Shown here: positions 1 through 9,391 of the stretch, in pieces
Position numbering within the stretch: the stretch's first letter is position 1
Layout of the letters: every line of letters starts with the position of its first letter
Assembly (NCBI RefSeq): GCF_000753795.1
Contig: NZ_JPEO01000002.1
Location: forward strand, 528,795 to 592,794
Direction: 5' to 3'
From: Shewanella mangrovi
Lineage (GTDB): Bacteria > Pseudomonadota > Gammaproteobacteria > Enterobacterales > Shewanellaceae
Length of the DNA: 64,000 nucleotides
Notes under the pieces: model-generated
Seen by the model: only the letters and a program-made list of their open reading frames with translations
Database searches by the model: none
Told to the model about the DNA's origin: nothing
Position numbers and translations under genes: made by a program

Positions 1-704
1 CTGTGCTGCTGCTGACGATTTTACTGTGGCGCGCCCTGCCTGCTACTGCGCCGCAAAGTCAGTTGTCAGCCGCAGAGGTATATCGCTCGATGTGGCGGCT
101 ACTGAAAGATCAACCGGCAATTCAAAAGGCGGCGCTTTCGCAAGGGCTATTAAATGCGGGTTTCAGTGCCTTTTGGACCACATTGGCGCTGATGCTGAGT
201 CAGGCATTTCATCTTGGCAGCAGTGCGGCCGGGCTATTTGGTTTAGCTGGCGCTGCCGGCGCGCTGGTTGCCCCGGCAGTGGGGAAACTTGCCGACCGTT
301 ATGGCCCGCATAAATTAGCGCGAGTCGGCGCCCTATTCGTCAGTGTGAGTTTTGTGGTGATGCTGGTGCCGGTTTTCAGCCTGCCGATGCCAGCCTATCT
401 GGCGCTGTTGGCGGTATTGACTGTCAGCTTTGATTTAGGGGTTCAGATAGCACTGATTTCCCATCAGACCATTATCTATAACACTGCACCAGCGGCGATG
501 GCACGCGGTAATGCGTTGCTACTTGTCGGTGTGTTTATCGGTATGACCGCTGGCAGTTATGCCGCCAGCCAACTGTATACCGCCTTTGGTTGGCTAGGTG
601 TAGTGGCATTTGCGTTACTGACATCGTTAGCAGCATTAGTATTGCGACTGCTGCCGGATAGCCATAAACCGAAACAGCTTAGCCTGAAGGCCAACGCCGA
701 ATAA
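1..704 (+). CDS. MFS transporter, C-terminal part (cut by window edge)
   Basis: Only the C-terminal half of a major facilitator superfamily permease is present; the reading frame is open to the left edge. The visible 233 residues hold about six hydrophobic segments, matching the second six-helix bundle of a 12-helix MFS protein. The stretch GKLADRYGPHK (about residues 94-104) is the loop between TM8 and TM9 that mirrors the MFS signature GxxxDRxGRR. This makes it a secondary drug or metabolite exporter of the inner membrane; the substrate cannot be read from the sequence. It ends before a strong bidirectional terminator and has no operon partner in the window. The GTG at position 3 is probably an internal codon rather than the start. 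Confidence 0.85.
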   Translation, partial: VLLLTILLWRALPATAPQSQLSAAEVYRSMWRLLKDQPAIQKAALSQGLLNAGFSAFWTTLALMLSQAFHLGSSAAGLFGLAGAAGALVAPAVGKLADRYGPHKLARVGALFVSVSFVVMLVPVFSLPMPAYLALLAVLTVSFDLGVQIALISHQTIIYNTAPAAMARGNALLLVGVFIGMTAGSYAASQLYTAFGWLGVVAFALLTSLAALVLRLLPDSHKPKQLSLKANAE

Positions 705-728
705 CAGCAGAAACAAGCGGGTAGTACG

Positions 729-758
729 AAAAAAGGCCGATACGATATCGGCCTTTTT
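729..758. terminator. Bidirectional intrinsic terminator
   Basis: An 8-bp perfect stem GGCCGATA/TATCGGCC with a 3-nt loop (735-753) is flanked by six A on the left and five T on the right. It can therefore end both the MFS gene (+) and the thioesterase operon (-). Confidence 0.85.
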
Positions 759-788
759 ACGCTGTCAGCTCAACGGCGCTTGCTTGAA

Positions 789-1244
789 TTACTCAATCAA
801 AAAGTGCGCCCGCGCGGTGGCAATCAGTTGCTTACGACTGGTTTGCCAGCATTCAATATGCACGTTGGCCACACGGCGCCCCTGACGGGTAATGTGGCAT
901 TCAGCAAAACTGTCTTTATGGTAACCGGCACGCAGATAGTCGATAGAAAAATCCACCACCTTAGGTACTTTGCTGGTTTGCATAAACACCATCAGTTGGA
1001 TAATCGCCGACATCTCCATAAAGCCGGCAATCACTCCGCCATGCAACGCAGGCAACACAGGGTTACCAATGTTGTCGTCATTGGCCGGCAGTTGAAACAC
1101 TAACTCATCACCAAAGCGATTAACCTGCATGCCAATAAATTTGGCATACGGCACATGGCCGATAAGATCTGCAAAATCATTGGTTTCAGCAACCCGTGCC
1201 ACCAGCGTTTTTACGTCGGTCAGCGGCTGTTTCGGCTCAGTCAT
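789..1244 (-). CDS. PaaI-family hotdog thioesterase
   Basis: A 151-residue single hotdog-fold protein. The segment LPALHGGVIAGFMEMSA is the PaaI/YdiI-type acyl-CoA thioesterase signature: HGG before the long central helix, which carries a Glu at the usual catalytic position. It is probably a cytoplasmic acyl-CoA thioesterase of unknown chain preference. It is the last gene of a three-gene minus-strand unit, and its start overlaps the end of the preceding paralogue by 8 bp, so the two are probably translationally coupled. The two neighbours may form heteromeric hotdog assemblies, which is inference from adjacency. Family assignment is secure; the substrate is not. Confidence 0.85.
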   Translation of the reverse strand: MTEPKQPLTDVKTLVARVAETNDFADLIGHVPYAKFIGMQVNRFGDELVFQLPANDDNIGNPVLPALHGGVIAGFMEMSAIIQLMVFMQTSKVPKVVDFSIDYLRAGYHKDSFAECHITRQGRRVANVHIECWQTSRKQLIATARAHFLIE

Positions 1245-1743
1245 ACTGCGCCTCCTCGCCCATCAACGCCTTACGGAAGCTATCACCGATCATTTCCGGG
1301 CTGATGCGCATGAACGAACCCACCGCATGAGCAATCGGATCATCCACACTATCCTGATAGGCAATGGCGCGGGTAAAGGCGACACTAGATGACAAACGGT
1401 AGCATTCGGCCATGCCAAATATCGGCTTATGCGGTTGCGCGGGCTTCATATAATCGACCCGCAAATCCAGCGTCGGCGAGATTTCCAAGGTGCCAAATTT
1501 CTCTTTAATAGCGCAGACCACGGCACAGCCACTGCCCGTATCCATCAAGGTGGTGATCACCCCACCGTGCAATACACCAGTATCGGGGTAACCAATCAAC
1601 TCTTCGTTATACGGCAGCTCTAGCAACACGTGATGCTCGCTGGCTTCGTGCACTTTAAGCCCGAGACGGCGACACTGCGCCAACTGTTCCACAAAACGTG
1701 TGGCCAGCGCCGTCATCGGAAAATAATCAGGATTTGTCTTCAT
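1237..1743 (-). CDS. PaaI-family hotdog thioesterase (second copy)
   Basis: A 168-residue hotdog-fold protein with the motif [18 protein letters not shown]. The HGG and the following Asp on the central helix are the positions used for catalysis in PaaI-like thioesterases. It is related to the next gene but clearly divergent, so this is an old tandem duplication. The 5' end overlaps the HIT gene by 17 bp and the 3' end overlaps the following thioesterase by 8 bp, giving a tightly packed operon. The role is probably hydrolysis of an aromatic or medium-chain acyl-CoA in the cytoplasm; the specificity is not visible. Confidence 0.85.
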   Translation of the reverse strand: MKTNPDYFPMTALATRFVEQLAQCRRLGLKVHEASEHHVLLELPYNEELIGYPDTGVLHGGVITTLMDTGSGCAVVCAIKEKFGTLEISPTLDLRVDYMKPAQPHKPIFGMAECYRLSSSVAFTRAIAYQDSVDDPIAHAVGSFMRISPEMIGDSFRKALMGEEAQYD

Positions 1744-2104
1744 TGTTCTCTTTTTTTCGACTCAACATCGGCCCTAACGGTTTACCACCGAGCAGATGCA
1801 TATGCACATGGAACACCTCTTGGCCAGCATGCTGGTTGGTGTTCACAATCAAGCGAAAACCGTCTTCGGCAATGCCCATCTCAGCAGCGAGCTTAGCCGC
1901 CACCGTAAACAGGCGCCCAAGCGCAGCTTCGTCTGAGGCTTTGACATCATTGATGGTGGGAATGACATGGTTAGGCACAATTAACAGGTGCGTGGGGGCT
2001 TGCGCTGCAATATCGCGAAACGCAGTCACTAGGTGATCTTGGTAGACGATATCAGCGGGGATTTCACGTCTGACAATCTTACTGAACAGGGTTTCTTCAG
2101 CCAT
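1727..2104 (-). CDS. hinT: HIT family protein, HinT-type purine nucleoside phosphoramidase
   Basis: A 125-residue HIT-domain protein. The histidine triad HVHMHLLGG lies near the C-terminus, and [17 protein letters not shown] is the typical HinT N-terminus. HinT enzymes hydrolyse AMP-lysine or AMP-phosphoramidates. I chose the ATG at 2104 rather than the upstream ATG at 2140, because GGAGAG stands seven bases before it and the protein then begins [10 protein letters not shown] like known HinT proteins. It is the first gene of a unit with the two thioesterases, overlapping the next gene by 17 bp. Confidence 0.9.
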   Translation of the reverse strand: MAEETLFSKIVRREIPADIVYQDHLVTAFRDIAAQAPTHLLIVPNHVIPTINDVKASDEAALGRLFTVAAKLAAEMGIAEDGFRLIVNTNQHAGQEVFHVHMHLLGGKPLGPMLSRKKENNEDKS

Positions 2105-2412
2105 TTTACACTCTCCGGTGATTATCAATGTCAGTGACACAGTGTAGCAGTTGTGTCATCACGAAACGTCGGCGCAGATTTCTGCAGCGCTCATTATACG
2201 TTGATAGATAAGCGAATGCGCCTCATCACTAACATAACAGCTTCAATCGCCAGCAAGAAGCTGTAAAGTGATGCGAACACTTATGCGCAATAAAACAGCA
2301 ACCGCTAGCAGATTGCCGAAAAAGCGATTTATTTCTGCTGGTCAGATTGCCGTGACAGGCGATTTTTGGCAGCATGTTGAGCACTTCCTCACACTTCAAA
2401 TTAAGCATTCCA
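2105..2412. other. Divergent intergenic region hinT / M61 peptidase
   Basis: About 300 bp that must hold the promoters of the minus-strand hinT operon and the plus-strand peptidase. No operator, RNA or repeat with convincing symmetry was recognised. Confidence 0.5.
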
Positions 2413-4170
2413 ATGATCAGTTATCAAATTACCGCCGTTGATCCGGTGGCTCATTTATTTGAAGTATCGATGCGCGTTGACGCGCCAGCAAAACAACAAG
2501 AATTCTGGTTACCAGCTTGGTTACCCGGCAGCTATATGATCCGCGATTTCGCCAAAAATATTATTGGCTTACGCGCTTCAGATGAGATTAATCGTCCGCT
2601 ACAAATTCAGCAACTGGACAAACAGCGCTGGCTGATCGAATCCGACGCCGATGTACTGCATTTACGCTACAAAATTTACGCGTGGGATCTGTCGGTGCGC
2701 ACCGCCCATCTCGATCAAACCCATGGTTTTTTCAATGGCAGTAGCGTATTTCTCGCCGTGCGAGGCCAAGAACATCACCCGCACGAAGTTGAAATTCTGC
2801 CACCGAATAATATCAGTGACTGGCAAGTTGCCACCACACTGCCACGTATTAAAGGGGATGATTTCGCCTTTGGCCGTTTCCGCGCCGCCGATTACGACGA
2901 ACTGATTGACCATCCGGTGGAAATGGGCACCTTTACCCTTGGCAGCTTTGAAGCCTGCGGTGTACGCCATGATGTCGTACTCACGGGCCGTCACCACTGC
3001 CATATGCCGCGCTTACTCAAAGATCTGACCGCCATTTGCGAAAGCCAGATCACGCTATTTGGTACCCCGGCACCGTTCGAACGTTATCTGTTTATGACGC
3101 AAGTGCTGAAAAATGGCTTTGGTGGTCTGGAACATCGCGCGTCAACGGCCCTGCACTGCGCCCGTAACGAACTACCAAAATCGATGGATGCGCCGGTAGA
3201 TAAAGACTATCGCAGCTATCTCACCCTCTGCAGCCATGAGTATTTCCACAGCTGGAACGTCAAACGCATCAAACCGAAAGCGTTTATTCCGTACCAACTG
3301 GAAAGCGAAACTTATACGCCGCAGTTGTGGGCCTACGAAGGCATTACCTCGTACTACGATGATTTGATGACGTATCGTAGTGGCCGGGTGGATAAACAAA
3401 GCTATTTAGAACTGCTCAGCCAGACCTTTACCCGCGTGTATCGCGGTACTGGCCGACTGCAGCAAAGCCTAAGCGATTCCAGTTTTAATGCGTGGACCAA
3501 GTTCTACAAGCAGGATGAAAACGCTGGCAACGCCATCGTCAGCTACTACACCAAAGGCGGTTTATTTGCCCTCTATCTGGATCTGACGCTGCGCCTAGAA
3601 ACCAACGGCGAAAAAACGCTCGACGATCTAATGCGCTTGTTGTGGCAACGCTTTGGCCAAAAGGCGATTGGGACTGACGATGATAGTCATCAGCAGCTTT
3701 ATAGCGAACTGCTGGGCCGCGATGCCAGCGCCGAATTTGCCTGGATTGATAAAGCAGAAGACCTGCCGCTGGCGCAGCTACTGGCCAAATTTGGCGTGGA
3801 ATTGAAACTGCGCGCGAGCAGCAGTAACAGTGACCAAGGCGGGGGCGAAGCTGAAGGGCTCAACGTTGGCTTCGGCGCTAAATACAAAGCTGAAGGCATG
3901 GGCATTCGTATCGTCAGCGTTGCCAATGGCTCACCTGCTCATAAAGCCGGTTTGAGTGCCAAAGACTTATTGATTGCCGCTGACAACTTGCAAGCTGGCG
4001 CGCAATTTGAGCAATTCCTGCAACTCTATCAGGAACAGAAAAGCGTCACGCTGCATTGGTTCCGCGACGATGTGTTGATGAGCGGCGAGTTGCCGATTGA
4101 AGTCGCGGCAAAAGATACTGTCTCGCTGTTGATTAGCGATGAAGAGAAAATCAACGCTTGGCTTGGCTAA
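2413..4170 (+). CDS. M61 family glycyl aminopeptidase with PDZ domain
   Basis: A 585-residue metallopeptidase of family M61. The zinc motif HEYFHSWNVKR lies near residues 275-285 and the downstream Glu ligand in LWAYEGITSYY about 35 residues later, both typical of this family. The N-terminal 150 residues form the beta-rich M61 N-domain (QEFWLPAWLPGSYMIRDF). A PDZ domain follows near residues 480-560 (GIRIVSVANGSPAHKAGLSAKDLL). There is no signal peptide, so it is probably cytosolic. The ATG at 2413 gives MISYQI at the family's usual N-terminus; an upstream ATG at 2374 would add 13 residues. Neither has a clear Shine-Dalgarno, so the start is uncertain. The gene stands alone and ends at a terminator. 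Confidence 0.9.
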   Translation: MISYQITAVDPVAHLFEVSMRVDAPAKQQEFWLPAWLPGSYMIRDFAKNIIGLRASDEINRPLQIQQLDKQRWLIESDADVLHLRYKIYAWDLSVRTAHLDQTHGFFNGSSVFLAVRGQEHHPHEVEILPPNNISDWQVATTLPRIKGDDFAFGRFRAADYDELIDHPVEMGTFTLGSFEACGVRHDVVLTGRHHCHMPRLLKDLTAICESQITLFGTPAPFERYLFMTQVLKNGFGGLEHRASTALHCARNELPKSMDAPVDKDYRSYLTLCSHEYFHSWNVKRIKPKAFIPYQLESETYTPQLWAYEGITSYYDDLMTYRSGRVDKQSYLELLSQTFTRVYRGTGRLQQSLSDSSFNAWTKFYKQDENAGNAIVSYYTKGGLFALYLDLTLRLETNGEKTLDDLMRLLWQRFGQKAIGTDDDSHQQLYSELLGRDASAEFAWIDKAEDLPLAQLLAKFGVELKLRASSSNSDQGGGEAEGLNVGFGAKYKAEGMGIRIVSVANGSPAHKAGLSAKDLLIAADNLQAGAQFEQFLQLYQEQKSVTLHWFRDDVLMSGELPIEVAAKDTVSLLISDEEKINAWLG

Positions 4171-4215
4171 GCGCGAAAGTCATTCGCTGCAATTAGGCGA
4201 ATTCAGCATAAATAG

Positions 4216-4240
4216 AGAGCGGCATTGCCGCTCTTTTTTT
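4216..4240 (+). terminator. Intrinsic terminator after the M61 gene
   Basis: The 8-bp perfect stem AGAGCGGC/GCCGCTCT with loop ATT is followed directly by seven T. Confidence 0.9.
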
Positions 4241-4431
4241 GGGCTTATTTTCTTTGTTTAACAACTTATAAACGCACTTATGGCGCGTTCACCCGCTTCG
4301 CCAAATCGCTTAAATTTCAATAAATAGCAGCTTCGCTCACACTTAGGTCGCAATGACTGTCGCCTCTTATATTTGTATGATAATTATGCAGAATTAATAC
4401 TCACACTCGGGTTCAACAACAAGGAAACGTC

Positions 4432-6759
4432 ATGTCAGTATTACGCTTAGTAGCCGCCTGTGTACTTGTCTCAGCATTGTTTATCAGCGATGCCCAAGCA
4501 ACGACGTCCGACCGTATAACGCTCAACTTCAACACAGGTTGGCTCTATTACCCAGGCGATATTGCCAATGGCCAACAAGCGGCGCTATCCGAAAGCCGCT
4601 TTACAGCTGTATCACTGCCACATGCCAATAAGTTAATGGACAAACATGCAGATGTTGATGCCGACGCGTTTCGCTTTGTGTCTTGGTATCGTCGTCATTT
4701 TGCTCTGCCAGAGCGCTACCAACAAAAACGGGTACTGCTCAATTTTGAAGGCGTCGCGACGGTCGCCGATGTGTTTATTAATGGTCATCACATTCAGCAA
4801 CATAGAGGCGCTTACAGCGAATTTACTGTCGATGTGACCGATTATGTTCGCTTTGGCAGTGCCCAGGACAACCTAGTCGCGGTGCGCGTTGATGCCACCA
4901 AACATAGCGACATTCCGCCCGAAGGTGACAAAGTCGACTACATGCTATTCGGTGGTATCGTTCGTGATGTCAACATGCTGCTGACTAGCCCTGTGTATTT
5001 AAACCATAGTTTTGTGCGTGCCACGTCGCTGACACAGACAAAAGCTGAGGTCGCCGCCTCCAGCAACATCATCAATACCACAGGTAATCCACAATCGTTG
5101 ACCCTGCGGAGTGAACTGCGTGATGCCGCGGGGCAGTTAGTGGCCGAAAATACGCAAGAGCTGCAAATCAGCGCTGCGCCAACGACAACCACCGCCGATC
5201 TGCTCAGCCAAATAACGACACCACAGCTGTGGGACGTAGATGCCCCTTATCTTTACCACGCCACGCTGTCGCTGCTGCAGCATGGCAAGCTCATTGATAG
5301 CGAGCACTCGCGCCTAGGACTTCGCAGTGTCAAATTCGCCCCTGATGGCTTTTACCTGAATCAGCACAAATTGCCGCTGATAGGACTTAATCGACACGAA
5401 CAATGGCCATGGCTTGGGCGAGCGGTGCCAAATCGCCTGCAAGTGCGCGATGCCGATCGACTCAAATATGAGCTTGGGCTCAACATCGTGCGCCTGTCTC
5501 ACTATCCACAAGATCCAGCATTTTTAGATCGCGCCGATGAAATCGGCCTGCTGGTACTGGAGGAACTGCCCGGTTGGCAACATATTGGCGATAGCGCTTG
5601 GCAGCAACTGGCGTTAAACGATCTTGAAGCGATGATCCTCCGTGATCGCAACCATAGCGCCATCATCTCTTGGGGAGTTCGCATCAATGAATCCGCCGAT
5701 AACCATGATTTTTACCAAGCGACCAATCGGCTGGCACAGCAGCTAGATCCCAGCCGTGAAACTCATGGAGTGCACACCAATGAAAATCCCGATGGTGAGT
5801 ATCTCGAAAACGGCTTTTATGGTTACAACGACTATAACTGTTGGGATGGCACCCACGACTTAAAACCGCCGCGCAGCATGCCTTGGTTAATCACCGAAAC
5901 TAACTGCAAGTGGAAACTGGTATTACCCAACGCCAGTGACGCAGCGTGGGTTGAGCATATGAACGAGTTTGCCCGCATCAGCAACGACGCGCTGGCTAAC
6001 CCACATATCCTCGGTGCTATCGGCTGGAGTTATGTGGATTACAACACTGAAGTTGACTACAACAACACCCACAAGAATTTTTATAGCGGCGTCTATGATC
6101 TGTTTCGCTTACCCCGTTTTGCGGCCTATTTTTATCAATCTCAGCGCGATCCGGCGCGCTACGGGCCTATGGTGAAAATTGCCAGTTTCTGGAACCAAGA
6201 CTCACCCGACAAGGTCACCATTGCCACCAATGCGGAAGAGGTCGAATTATGGCTCAATGGCAAATCGCTTGGGGTTTTCACACCTAACCTCTATACACAA
6301 CTGCCTCATCCGCTGCTTGAAGTACCCGTCACGTTTGCCGCTGGCGAACTGCGCGCTGAGGCACGTATTCACGGACAAATCGTGGCGGTAGATAGCGTCT
6401 ATTCCGCCAACACAGCCAGCCAACTCAAGCTCAGTGTCGACGACAAACAATTACAGGCCGATGGCGCTGATCTCACCCGTGTCATTGTTGAGGCGCAGGA
6501 TAAACAAGGGCATTGGGTCGCCAGCAATCACAGCGAAGTGACGTTTGCGCTGCAGGGCGTCGGCACGTTATTGGGCGAGAATCCGCTCAAGCTCGAAAAT
6601 GGCCGCGGCATTATTTTTGTGCAAAGCGACTATCTGCGCACCGGGGCGATCACGGTCAGCAGCAGTGCTGCGGGGCTGAAAACTGATGCTGTTTCACTGC
6701 GTTCGGCGTTGCCGACGGCAACTTATGTACCACTACCAAGTGCTCAAGGTCAGCATTAA
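4432..6759 (+). CDS. Exported glycoside hydrolase family 2 protein
   Basis: A 775-residue protein with a signal peptide (hydrophobic residues 4-18, cleavage near AQA-24). It has the GH2 layout: an N-terminal jelly-roll sugar-binding domain (about 25-200), an immunoglobulin-like sandwich (about 200-305), the TIM barrel (about 310-600, starting GLNRHEQWPWLG), and C-terminal beta domains including a BIG-like module (about 665-755). The candidate acid/base Glu is in RINESADN after IISWG, and the candidate nucleophile Glu is in PWLITETN. GH2 enzymes remove beta-galactosyl, -glucuronyl or -mannosyl residues; the specificity cannot be read. It probably acts in the periplasm. The 3' end overlaps the convergent AEC gene by 27 bp. 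No transporter or regulator of a polysaccharide locus adjoins it. Confidence 0.88.
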   Translation: MSVLRLVAACVLVSALFISDAQATTSDRITLNFNTGWLYYPGDIANGQQAALSESRFTAVSLPHANKLMDKHADVDADAFRFVSWYRRHFALPERYQQKRVLLNFEGVATVADVFINGHHIQQHRGAYSEFTVDVTDYVRFGSAQDNLVAVRVDATKHSDIPPEGDKVDYMLFGGIVRDVNMLLTSPVYLNHSFVRATSLTQTKAEVAASSNIINTTGNPQSLTLRSELRDAAGQLVAENTQELQISAAPTTTTADLLSQITTPQLWDVDAPYLYHATLSLLQHGKLIDSEHSRLGLRSVKFAPDGFYLNQHKLPLIGLNRHEQWPWLGRAVPNRLQVRDADRLKYELGLNIVRLSHYPQDPAFLDRADEIGLLVLEELPGWQHIGDSAWQQLALNDLEAMILRDRNHSAIISWGVRINESADNHDFYQATNRLAQQLDPSRETHGVHTNENPDGEYLENGFYGYNDYNCWDGTHDLKPPRSMPWLITETNCKWKLVLPNASDAAWVEHMNEFARISNDALANPHILGAIGWSYVDYNTEVDYNNTHKNFYSGVYDLFRLPRFAAYFYQSQRDPARYGPMVKIASFWNQDSPDKVTIATNAEEVELWLNGKSLGVFTPNLYTQLPHPLLEVPVTFAAGELRAEARIHGQIVAVDSVYSANTASQLKLSVDDKQLQADGADLTRVIVEAQDKQGHWVASNHSEVTFALQGVGTLLGENPLKLENGRGIIFVQSDYLRTGAITVSSSAAGLKTDAVSLRSALPTATYVPLPSAQGQH

Positions 6760-7656
6760 TGGCAATGTGGCTAAGCTGGCGATAGTGGATAAGGTCAAAC
6801 TGGTGACCGGAAATTCGGTGTTCTTGCCCGTAAGCTGCGCAAAAATCACCGACATTCCGGCGACCGGGCAAGCACTCAAAGCGGTGACCACAATCAGCAT
6901 ATCGCCGCTGATGCCGAGCGCCAGCAGTGCCAGTAACACAACCCCAGGAAACAGCAAATTCCGCATAAATACGCTTATCCACGCCATGCCGCTAAACCAG
7001 ATACGACCAATTCTCACTGGCGCCATTGCGGCGCCGACCAGAATCATGGCGAGCGCCGTGTTCATTTTCCCCACATGACCAATGGCATCATGCAACGCGG
7101 TTGGCAAATGCACTGACAGCACGAAGAAGATGCAGCCCACAATCGCCGCCAGTGTATTCGGGTTTAACACCACTTTGATTAATGCGCTGCGATCTAACCG
7201 ACCAGAGTGCGTTAATAAGCCATGGGTCCACACAAAAATGCCGTTGACGGCAATATAAACGGAGCCGTAAAACGCGCCATTACTGCCGACCAAGGCCACC
7301 ACAAACGGCAACCCCATAAAGCCACAGTTTGAATAGACCGCGGTAAACTGCATCTGCTCGGCGATGCCGCGTTGCTGCAACGCTTTGCCATTGAGCAGCA
7401 GTTTGCTCATCACGATAAACAGCATATGAATGCCAAAAGACAGGCCGCCCACCAGCATAAAGTTGTGCCACAGTTCAGGCGAGTATGGAATTTGAAAGGC
7501 GTTAAATACCAGACATGGCATCACCACGTAACACAGTAGCCAGGTCAATTTATCACAGGCGGACTTATCTAAAATTTTAGATCTGGCGAGGCCGTAACCG
7601 AGTCCCATCAGCAAAAACAGCACCATTATCTGATTAACAATTACGCCAACACCCAT
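6733..7656 (-). CDS. AEC family transporter (auxin efflux carrier type)
   Basis: A 307-residue membrane protein with about ten hydrophobic helices in two halves and the motif VMPCLVFNAF in the first half, where AEC/BASS-fold carriers carry a conserved Pro-containing crossover. Bacterial members export small organic acids such as malate or malonate; the substrate is unknown here. It ends inside the convergent GH2 gene (27-bp antisense overlap) and there is no terminator between them. It stands alone as a transcription unit, with its promoter in the region above 7656. Confidence 0.82.
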   Translation of the reverse strand: MGVGVIVNQIMVLFLLMGLGYGLARSKILDKSACDKLTWLLCYVVMPCLVFNAFQIPYSPELWHNFMLVGGLSFGIHMLFIVMSKLLLNGKALQQRGIAEQMQFTAVYSNCGFMGLPFVVALVGSNGAFYGSVYIAVNGIFVWTHGLLTHSGRLDRSALIKVVLNPNTLAAIVGCIFFVLSVHLPTALHDAIGHVGKMNTALAMILVGAAMAPVRIGRIWFSGMAWISVFMRNLLFPGVVLLALLALGISGDMLIVVTALSACPVAGMSVIFAQLTGKNTEFPVTSLTLSTIASLATLPLMLTLSTW

Positions 7657-7964
7657 GTTCTTTGTAGTCGCCTATCCTATTGAAAGGGATAGTATACGCT
7701 GTTATTGACGCTTGTTAATGGCTCATTAACAGCGTCGAATTTTGCGGCCCTAGAGCGGCGCAGAGTTTTATCAGTATTTCCGCAATTAAGCTGCGGCAGT
7801 TGCGGGGCTTAGCGCGACAAACATTTCGTGGGCTGGTTATTTTTTATTCTACATTTGCCAGCTATAGTGAAGTTAGCTCGGCACCTGTAAGCATGACGAC
7901 TCGCAGGCAAGTTTCGCGCGACACCTCGGATGTTATGGGGTGAATTTTCCGCTGACTATTTGGA
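7657..7964. other. Divergent intergenic region, no recognised element
   Basis: About 308 bp between the AEC gene (-) and a small unknown gene (+). It must hold both promoters. No terminator-like hairpin, repeat or known operator was found. Confidence 0.4.
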
Positions 7965-8405
7965 ATGGATGCAAATATGGCTCATGAAAAACACCTCGCC
8001 AGAACCATCGACGGCGCACTTATCCATCTACTCGACAAAGACAACACCATTAAAATATCGCCTTCTGCGTATTTCAAAAAATACGTAAGAGTGCTGCTGC
8101 CCTACGCGATCACGCCGTTTAGTAACACTGGGCGTATGTTTCTGGTCAATCGCGAATATAAGCCGCTCGGCATTGGGGATTTTAATGAGTGGGTGGACTA
8201 TACCGAATATCAGTGCAGCCTGTCTCAACAGAGCTATGAGCAGTTGAGCGAGCTGCCGTTAGTCGACGGCTTAAAAAACGCCGCTGGTATTTTTCTGTAC
8301 CAAGACTCTACTTGTCCGTGGGATGCGCAAGCGCATATGGACAGTTATCATCAAACCTTGAAACAGCTGGTGACCATTCTAAAAAGTAACATTATCTGCG
8401 GCTGA
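7965..8405 (+). CDS. Hypothetical protein (146 aa)
   Basis: A soluble-looking protein of 146 residues (134 if the ATG at 7977 is used). It has no signal peptide, no transmembrane segment and no motif I recognise. It contains a basic, aromatic middle (KKYVRVLLPYAITPF) and an acidic C-terminal part ending LKSNIICG. Base and codon use match the neighbours, and no good antisense alternative exists, so it is probably a real, lineage-specific gene. The start is uncertain because neither candidate has a clear ribosome binding site. It stands alone between two long intergenic regions. Confidence 0.6.
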   Translation: MDANMAHEKHLARTIDGALIHLLDKDNTIKISPSAYFKKYVRVLLPYAITPFSNTGRMFLVNREYKPLGIGDFNEWVDYTEYQCSLSQQSYEQLSELPLVDGLKNAAGIFLYQDSTCPWDAQAHMDSYHQTLKQLVTILKSNIICG

Positions 8406-8742
8406 CATTAGCCGACTCATGGTTTAAATGATTCAAATTCATAACATTAATGAATAATAAACATTAGTCATCACACTGGTCTATCAGGGTATTATGGTGT
8501 GATATAACCAAATGCTGAGTCTACATCTTGCTGGATAGCGGATGCGTTATGTTAAATCCACAGCAACACTCGTGCATAACGTGATAACGACGCCATTCTG
8601 CATCTTATCTCGTGAATACCTTGGCCATTCATTATGGTGACGCTAATACTTTCTGGACGCAGTCACATCATTTGCTGATGCTGCAGCTCATTGTTTATCG
8701 CATGGCCAATCCACTTGGTGCCAATAAAGAACTGGAGATCAC
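8406..8742. other. Intergenic region upstream of the cupin gene
   Basis: About 337 bp. One inverted repeat is visible, ATCACAC at 8470-8476 and GTGTGAT at 8497-8503 with a 20-bp spacer; its role is unknown. A 32-codon ATG frame near 8541 is too short to support. The cupin promoter must lie here. Confidence 0.4.
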
Positions 8743-9243
8743 ATGAATCACAAACTGACGTCACTACTGTTAGCCGCAGGTTTTTTAACCGCTGCTAACG
8801 GCATTGCTAACGCCGCAGAACCCGCCAAAGCTACGGGTCAGGAACTCTATCAAGCGGGCACCCAAGGTCATTTTAAAGGGCCTGAAAAATACTTTACCGG
8901 TGATGTATCGGTCGACATGATATTCCCCGCCAACGATACCGCCCATTACTCAGGAGCTTATGTCACCTTCCAGTCTGGCGCTCGCACTGCTTGGCATTAT
9001 CATCCAGCAGGTCAACATATGATTGTGACCTCAGGTGTCGCACTTACCGGTACCCGCGATGGCAAAATCATCAAGTTTAAAGCTGGTGATAGTGTCTGGT
9101 GTCCACCGAATATTGAACACTGGCATGGTGCAACGCCAGATGCACCGATGACCCATCTGGTGATCACCGCCAGCAAAGACGGCCAGAACGTGGTTTGGGG
9201 TGACAAAGTGACCGATGCCGAGTATCTCGGCAAGGCTAAGTAG
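8743..9243 (+). CDS. Exported cupin-domain protein, hydroxynitrile-lyase-like type
   Basis: A 166-residue single-cupin protein with a clear signal peptide (hydrophobic 6-20, cleavage near ANA-24). Cupin motif 1 is visible as ARTAWHYHPAGQH and motif 2 as WCPPNIEHWHGA, giving the usual three-His metal site (HYH, IEH) plus an extra His. The layout, including FTGDVSVDMIF before the cupin, resembles the small manganese cupins often labelled quercetin-dioxygenase-like or (R)-mandelonitrile-lyase-like. That naming is family knowledge and not evidence for the reaction. It is probably a periplasmic metal enzyme of unknown substrate. ATG 8743 follows GGAGATC. It is monocistronic, ending at a long hairpin terminator. 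Confidence 0.8.
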   Translation: MNHKLTSLLLAAGFLTAANGIANAAEPAKATGQELYQAGTQGHFKGPEKYFTGDVSVDMIFPANDTAHYSGAYVTFQSGARTAWHYHPAGQHMIVTSGVALTGTRDGKIIKFKAGDSVWCPPNIEHWHGATPDAPMTHLVITASKDGQNVVWGDKVTDAEYLGKAK

Positions 9244-9270
9244 TTCGCTCACTCACAAGCGTTAGCCAAG

Positions 9271-9331
9271 CCACCTCAGCAACCATCGCTATCGTATTTA
9301 GCGATGACCTTGTTGCTTGGGTGGTTTTTTT
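9271..9331 (+). terminator. Long composite hairpin terminator after the cupin gene
   Basis: Nested inverted repeats (CCACC...GGTGG, GCAAC...GTTGC, ATCGCTA...TAGCGAT) fold into one long stem, followed by a run of seven T at 9325-9331. Confidence 0.8.
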
Positions 9332-9391
9332 ATTGCTGAATTCCGCAAAAAACCACCCATTTAGCCAGCCCAAACACGTTAGTGCCGACCG

